Shown: in pieces, positions 5,644 through 8,218 of the stretch
Numbering within the stretch: position 1 is the first letter of the stretch
Layout: every line of letters starts with the position of its first letter
Assembly: GCA_002329245.1 (NCBI GenBank)
Contig: DCTG01000232.1
Span: forward strand, 7,728 to 15,945
From: Clostridiales bacterium UBA1446
GTDB lineage: Bacteria > Bacillota > Clostridia > Oscillospirales > Oscillospiraceae
Reading direction: 5' to 3'
Length of the DNA: 8,218 bases
Translations under genes and position numbers: made by a program
The notes under the pieces: model-generated
Seen by the model: the letters and a program-made list of their open reading frames with translations, nothing else
Database searches by the model: none
What the model was told of the DNA's origin: nothing

Positions 5644-6552
5644 ATGGAAAACTTAACCGGAAAACAGGAGCGGTTCGTCAAGGAGTATCTCGCGGACAAT
5701 AACGCTACGCAGGCGGCAATCCGGGCGGGATACAGCCCAAAATGCGCCAATGACACCGCGTGCAAAATCATGAAAAGTCCCGCGGTGCGCGCCCGCCTCG
5801 AAGAAGCCCTGGAAAAACGCAGCGAGCGCACGAAAATCAGACAGGATCGCGTGATTTTGGAGCTGGCGCGCGTCGCCTTCGCGAATGTGGCGGATCTGGT
5901 CGATTTTACCACGGGCGACTTAAAGCCCGATGTATCGCAGGACGACACGGCTGCGATTGCCGGCGCAAAAATCAGGAGGGTTCTCACGGCGGAGGGCGAG
6001 TGCCGGGAAGTGCAAATCCGGATGGCGGATAAGCTCAGGGCGCTGGAGCTGCTCGGACGGCATCTCGGCCTCTTTACGGAACTTAAATCCGACCGGAAAT
6101 CTCGGGGTGGTAATCGTCAACGATATCCCAAGACCCTCCAAAAATACGGCGTGAACGTCCGGAACCCGGCTCGCCTTCGCTCACGCTTGCAAGGCGCTCC
6201 GGGCCGCGCGGCTTTGAAAAATGCAGCTTCTCCCGAAGCGGAACAACAGAAGGGGGACCGGTTCGCCGAAAGAATGGCAAACCGGTCCCCTGAGCTTACC
6301 GCGCAAAGCAAGCTTTGCCGCCAGACAGTTTTATCCGGAAGACAGGGAAACCGCCCCCCTGTCTTCCGGTCCCGCCGCAACGGCATATCCCGGAAAAGGC
6401 CCGATGCAGAGCATCCGAACGCTTGGGGGAAAGCGAACGGTCCCAATTCCCCTACAGTTTCCCCTTCGCGATCAGGTCTTCGCACAGATCCTTCATGGAC
6501 GTTTCAATCGACGCGTCGGGCGGATAGACCCGATCGAAGCCCAGGCGTTTAA
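5644..6552 (+). CDS. terS: Phage terminase small subunit (terS), with a frame slip near its C-terminus
   Basis: The small terminase subunit recognises phage DNA at cos/pac and loads the large subunit for packaging. Residues 1 to about 147 fit the Terminase_2 family: LTGKQERFVKEYLADNNATQ and AAIRAGYSP (helix-turn-helix), RTKIRQDRVILELARVAF, a short beta segment (KIRRVLTAEGECREVQIRM) and DKLRALELLGRHLGLF. Start ATG 5644 is preceded by AAGGTGG (5631-5637) with a 6-nt spacer, and by a promoter at 5460-5487. After about 6095 this frame runs on to 6552 with Arg/Pro/Ser-rich sequence unlike any terminase and overlaps the 3' end of the opposite mutase gene. The natural tail is in the next frame, ending at 6154. 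Family length is about 150-170 residues, so the 302-residue product is almost certainly an artefact of a frameshift. No terL, portal or head genes follow: prophage remnant. Confidence 0.85.
   Translation: MENLTGKQERFVKEYLADNNATQAAIRAGYSPKCANDTACKIMKSPAVRARLEEALEKRSERTKIRQDRVILELARVAFANVADLVDFTTGDLKPDVSQDDTAAIAGAKIRRVLTAEGECREVQIRMADKLRALELLGRHLGLFTELKSDRKSRGGNRQRYPKTLQKYGVNVRNPARLRSRLQGAPGRAALKNAASPEAEQQKGDRFAERMANRSPELTAQSKLCRQTVLSGRQGNRPPVFRSRRNGISRKRPDAEHPNAWGKANGPNSPTVSPSRSGLRTDPSWTFQSTRRADRPDRSPGV
6092..6154 (+). pseudogene. Displaced C-terminal tail of TerS in frame +2, with terL start relic
   Basis: In the frame one base on from terS, 6092-6154 reads through GNLGVVIVNDIPRPSK and stops at TGA 6152-6154. 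A short hydrophobic tail of this kind suits a terminase small subunit and would give a normal-length protein. The GTG at 6151-6153 overlaps this stop as GTGA, the usual coupling of terS to terL, and the next codons (NVR) could be the first residues of a lost TerL. A single-base insertion or two-base deletion around 6085-6105 would explain the slip. The terL reading is inference from a few codons. Confidence 0.5.
6253..6290. repeat. Perfect 11-bp inverted repeat
   Basis: GGGGACCGGTT (6253-6263) and AACCGGTCCCC (6280-6290) flank 16 nt. Downstream of the minus-strand mutase gene it could act as a distal terminator: the minus strand continues CCTTCTGTTGTTCC, somewhat T-rich. It lies in phage-derived debris and could be a leftover of that. 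Confidence 0.5.
6303..6318. repeat. Near-perfect palindrome GCAAAGC-AA-GCTTTGC
   Basis: Seven-base arms around a 2-nt centre. With so short a centre it suits a protein-binding site or a cruciform better than an RNA hairpin. No promoter is seen beside it. Confidence 0.35.
6335..6369. repeat. Perfect 13-bp inverted repeat, probable 3' hairpin of the mutase transcript
   Basis: CCGGAAGACAGGG (6335-6347) and CCCTGTCTTCCGG (6357-6369) enclose 9 nt, 82 nt beyond the mutase stop. On the minus strand it is followed by ATAAAACTG, without a clear T-run, so it is a stabilising hairpin or weak terminator. The arm shares GGAAGACA with the 3643-3676 repeat. Confidence 0.5.
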
Positions 6553-8218
6553 ACTTCAACTCGTCGTCCTTAAAATCATGCCTGCCGATGCCGAGGTTGC
6601 CGCCGATGTACAAAAGCGTGTCTCCTATGCCGGCTTCGACGCACTTTTCTCGAAAGCCCTGCAAATCCAGCTCCGCCATTCCGTACAGGGAGGTGATGAT
6701 GATCGCGGCGGCGTCCGTCTCCTGGGCCGCCTCGATGAATTCCTCGGGAGAATTTTGCGCGCCCAACGCGACGACGTTGAAACCGTTCTCGCGCAGCACC
6801 TTAGAGATGATCTTTGTCCCGATGACGTGGGCGTCCACGCCGACGGAGCCGGTCACGACGGCGGGTCTTGCCCGGCGGATCCTGTCCAAATACTCGTTTC
6901 CCTCTTCCTCCTTGCAGACAATTTCCTCCTTCGGGTCGACGAGGGTCCCCTTCTTCAGGGTCCAGAAATCGGCGAGGGAAACCTTGTAGCTCATTTTCCG
7001 GCCTTCGTAAGCCTCGCGCTCGGCAATTTTTTCCCGGTGGTACTCCAAGACTTCCTCGGGAATACCCACGTTGCCGCAGTCGAGATAGCGGACCGCGCCC
7101 GTAAGGTCCCTCACGCCCAAGGTGTTGTCCTGCACGTGCATATTGATGGAAAACGGGCAGTCCAAAACGCCCGCCTTCAGGGCTTTCACAACGCCGATTG
7201 CGACGTCTCCGTCGCCCATTTCCATGACCTTCTCCACGATGGCGCTGACCGCCATGAGGGTGATCTTCTCTTCCCGTTCAATCTCCGGCGAGGAAAACTC
7301 GAACCGCTGCTGCCGGACAACGTTGAAGATCCAATTGGCGGAGCGGTAGGTCTGCCGATGGGCTTCGATGCTCGGAACGCCGAGCGCTTCGTCCACGGTT
7401 TTGACGGAGCAGGCGGGAAGCCCCGCCAGCGCGCCCAACATGGCGGTATAGTTTATGTATCCGTACGCCCTGCCGGTATCCTCGGGGAAGGCGTAGAGGT
7501 AGGACTGGTTGCCGATCATTCCGGGCACCATGACGTCCGGGTGCCCGTAAAGATCCAAGTATTTCCGAAACAGCTTATCGACGGCCCGGAACTCTCCCAA
7601 GTCCTGCGCCATATTTCCGTTAAAATTCACCATCGGGGAAACGCTTTTGATCCCCTGCTTCGCGGCGATGAGCGCCTCCAAAATCATGCAGGCGATGCCC
7701 ACGTAGGAAGGAATGACGCCGTTTGCCAGCCATCCGTGACAGGCGTGGTTTATGATGTGGCCCCGCTCGGCGTAATAGCCCGACAGCCGCGCGCTGTACT
7801 GCGCCGTCCGGATGCAGTCCTCCGGGGTCGCGCGCTTGTCGAAGCCGGAAATCCAGCCGAACAGGCTCTGGGGCATTGCGCTGATGCCGGAGGCGAAGGC
7901 AATCTCGGCGATGATGCACTGTCCTTCGCGGGAACTGCGGCAATCGAACGCGCCGTAGCAGGACTCAATCACCTTTCGGGTTGTTTTGACGCCGTGGTTG
8001 ACGATGGGAAATCCGTTGAGCTTAGGCATCCCGGTTTTTATGCTCTCCTCCAAGCCCTTTTGCGCCATGTCGAACCTGAGATTTCTGGAGTAGGAATCCG
8101 TGGTGAAGGGAAAAAGGCATACGCCCGCCTCGTTCAGAGACTGAAGGAGCTTGATTTCCTCTTCCACAACCGGCGTCCCGGAACGGGGGTAGAGGCTTGT
8201 CTTCCCTTCCGCCTTAAG
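6452..8218 (-). CDS. Coenzyme-B12 mutase: glutamate mutase epsilon-type chain fused to B12-binding domain; N-terminus cut off
   Basis: Adenosylcobalamin-dependent carbon-skeleton mutase, glutamate/methylaspartate type or 2-methyleneglutarate mutase, cytoplasmic. The frame is open to the window edge (17 codons before the GTG at 8167, including YPRSG, which matches PRAG of GlmE), so the start is outside; 588 codons are visible. Numbering from that GTG, residues 1-405 are the TIM-barrel epsilon-type part: SYSRNLRFD, KLNGFPIVNHGVK, IIAEIAFASG, DVAIGVVKALKAGVLDCPF, VRYLDCGNVGIPEE. A charged linker (about 405-432) leads to a sigma-type B12 domain (435-571) with DAHVIG (Asp445, cobalt-ligand His447, Gly450), ITSLYG and YIGGN. 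In clostridial glutamate mutase these are separate proteins, GlmE (about 483) and GlmS (137); 2-methyleneglutarate mutase is a single chain. A part of the active site differs (NHACHG where GlmE has NREPFG), so the substrate is uncertain. Stop TAG at 6454-6452. Confidence 0.9.
   Translation of the reverse strand, partial: LKAEGKTSLYPRSGTPVVEEEIKLLQSLNEAGVCLFPFTTDSYSRNLRFDMAQKGLEESIKTGMPKLNGFPIVNHGVKTTRKVIESCYGAFDCRSSREGQCIIAEIAFASGISAMPQSLFGWISGFDKRATPEDCIRTAQYSARLSGYYAERGHIINHACHGWLANGVIPSYVGIACMILEALIAAKQGIKSVSPMVNFNGNMAQDLGEFRAVDKLFRKYLDLYGHPDVMVPGMIGNQSYLYAFPEDTGRAYGYINYTAMLGALAGLPACSVKTVDEALGVPSIEAHRQTYRSANWIFNVVRQQRFEFSSPEIEREEKITLMAVSAIVEKVMEMGDGDVAIGVVKALKAGVLDCPFSINMHVQDNTLGVRDLTGAVRYLDCGNVGIPEEVLEYHREKIAEREAYEGRKMSYKVSLADFWTLKKGTLVDPKEEIVCKEEEGNEYLDRIRRARPAVVTGSVGVDAHVIGTKIISKVLRENGFNVVALGAQNSPEEFIEAAQETDAAAIIITSLYGMAELDLQGFREKCVEAGIGDTLLYIGGNLGIGRHDFKDDELKFKRLGFDRVYPPDASIETSMKDLCEDLIAKGKL

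Noticed and set aside
6117..6485. Minus-strand 122-codon frame between mutase and terS
   Set aside because: Overlaps both neighbours and crosses several palindromes, with no ribosome binding site or recognisable motif.
6100..6552. A novel C-terminal domain fused to TerS
   Set aside because: Arg/Pro/Ser-rich frame-shadow sequence overlapping the 3' end of an opposite gene; a frameshift is the simpler explanation.
1..8218. CRISPR array, tRNA, rRNA or riboswitch
   Set aside because: No regularly spaced direct repeats, cloverleaf or recognisable riboswitch core was seen on either strand, including the leader before the dehydrogenase; the mutase leader, where a cobalamin riboswitch might be, is outside the window.

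Overview
The window most likely comes from a moderately GC-rich anaerobic bacterium of the Bacillota (Clostridia), probably an amino-acid- or dicarboxylate-fermenting butyrate producer. This rests on close matches, recalled rather than searched, of its Hbd and Crt proteins to clostridial enzymes, on consensus GGAGG ribosome binding sites, and on a coenzyme-B12 carbon-skeleton mutase typical of clostridial glutamate or nicotinate fermentation. Taxonomy is inferred from gene content only.

Layout. Positions 1-1320 (+) hold the 3' part of a large serine recombinase cut by the window edge. It is followed by an AT-rich, nearly gene-free stretch (1321-1703) that probably belongs to, or marks the end of, a mobile element. 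A terminator-like hairpin (1704-1741) separates this from a minus-strand fatty acyl-CoA cluster: an acyl-CoA dehydrogenase of glutaryl-CoA-dehydrogenase type (4907-3750), crotonase crt (3438-2662) and 3-hydroxybutyryl-CoA dehydrogenase hbd (2646-1801). A consensus promoter lies at 5102-5074, with a 14-bp palindrome just downstream that could be an operator. The 311-bp gap between the dehydrogenase and crt contains a run of perfect inverted repeats.

Positions 5103-5643 carry no gene, but they hold a good plus-strand promoter with upstream repeats and a leader hairpin. These lead into a phage terminase small-subunit gene (5644 on) whose C-terminal tail has slipped into another frame and whose large-subunit partner is missing, so it is a prophage remnant. 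Positions 6155-6451 contain more inverted repeats. The rest (8218-6452, minus) is a single-chain mutase in which the glutamate-mutase epsilon-type catalytic part is fused to the B12-binding sigma-type domain. Its start lies outside the window.

How the genes fit together: the dehydrogenase would supply an enoyl-CoA (crotonyl-CoA, if the substrate is glutaryl- or butyryl-CoA), and Crt and Hbd interconvert crotonyl-, 3-hydroxybutyryl- and acetoacetyl-CoA. The mutase would feed carbon skeletons into the same kind of fermentation, but it sits behind phage debris and is not visibly in the same operon. No wholly new system is evident. The most notable items are the fused mutase, the dicarboxylyl-CoA-type dehydrogenase beside crt-hbd, the inverted-repeat cluster, and the orphan frameshifted terS that keeps an apparently intact promoter.
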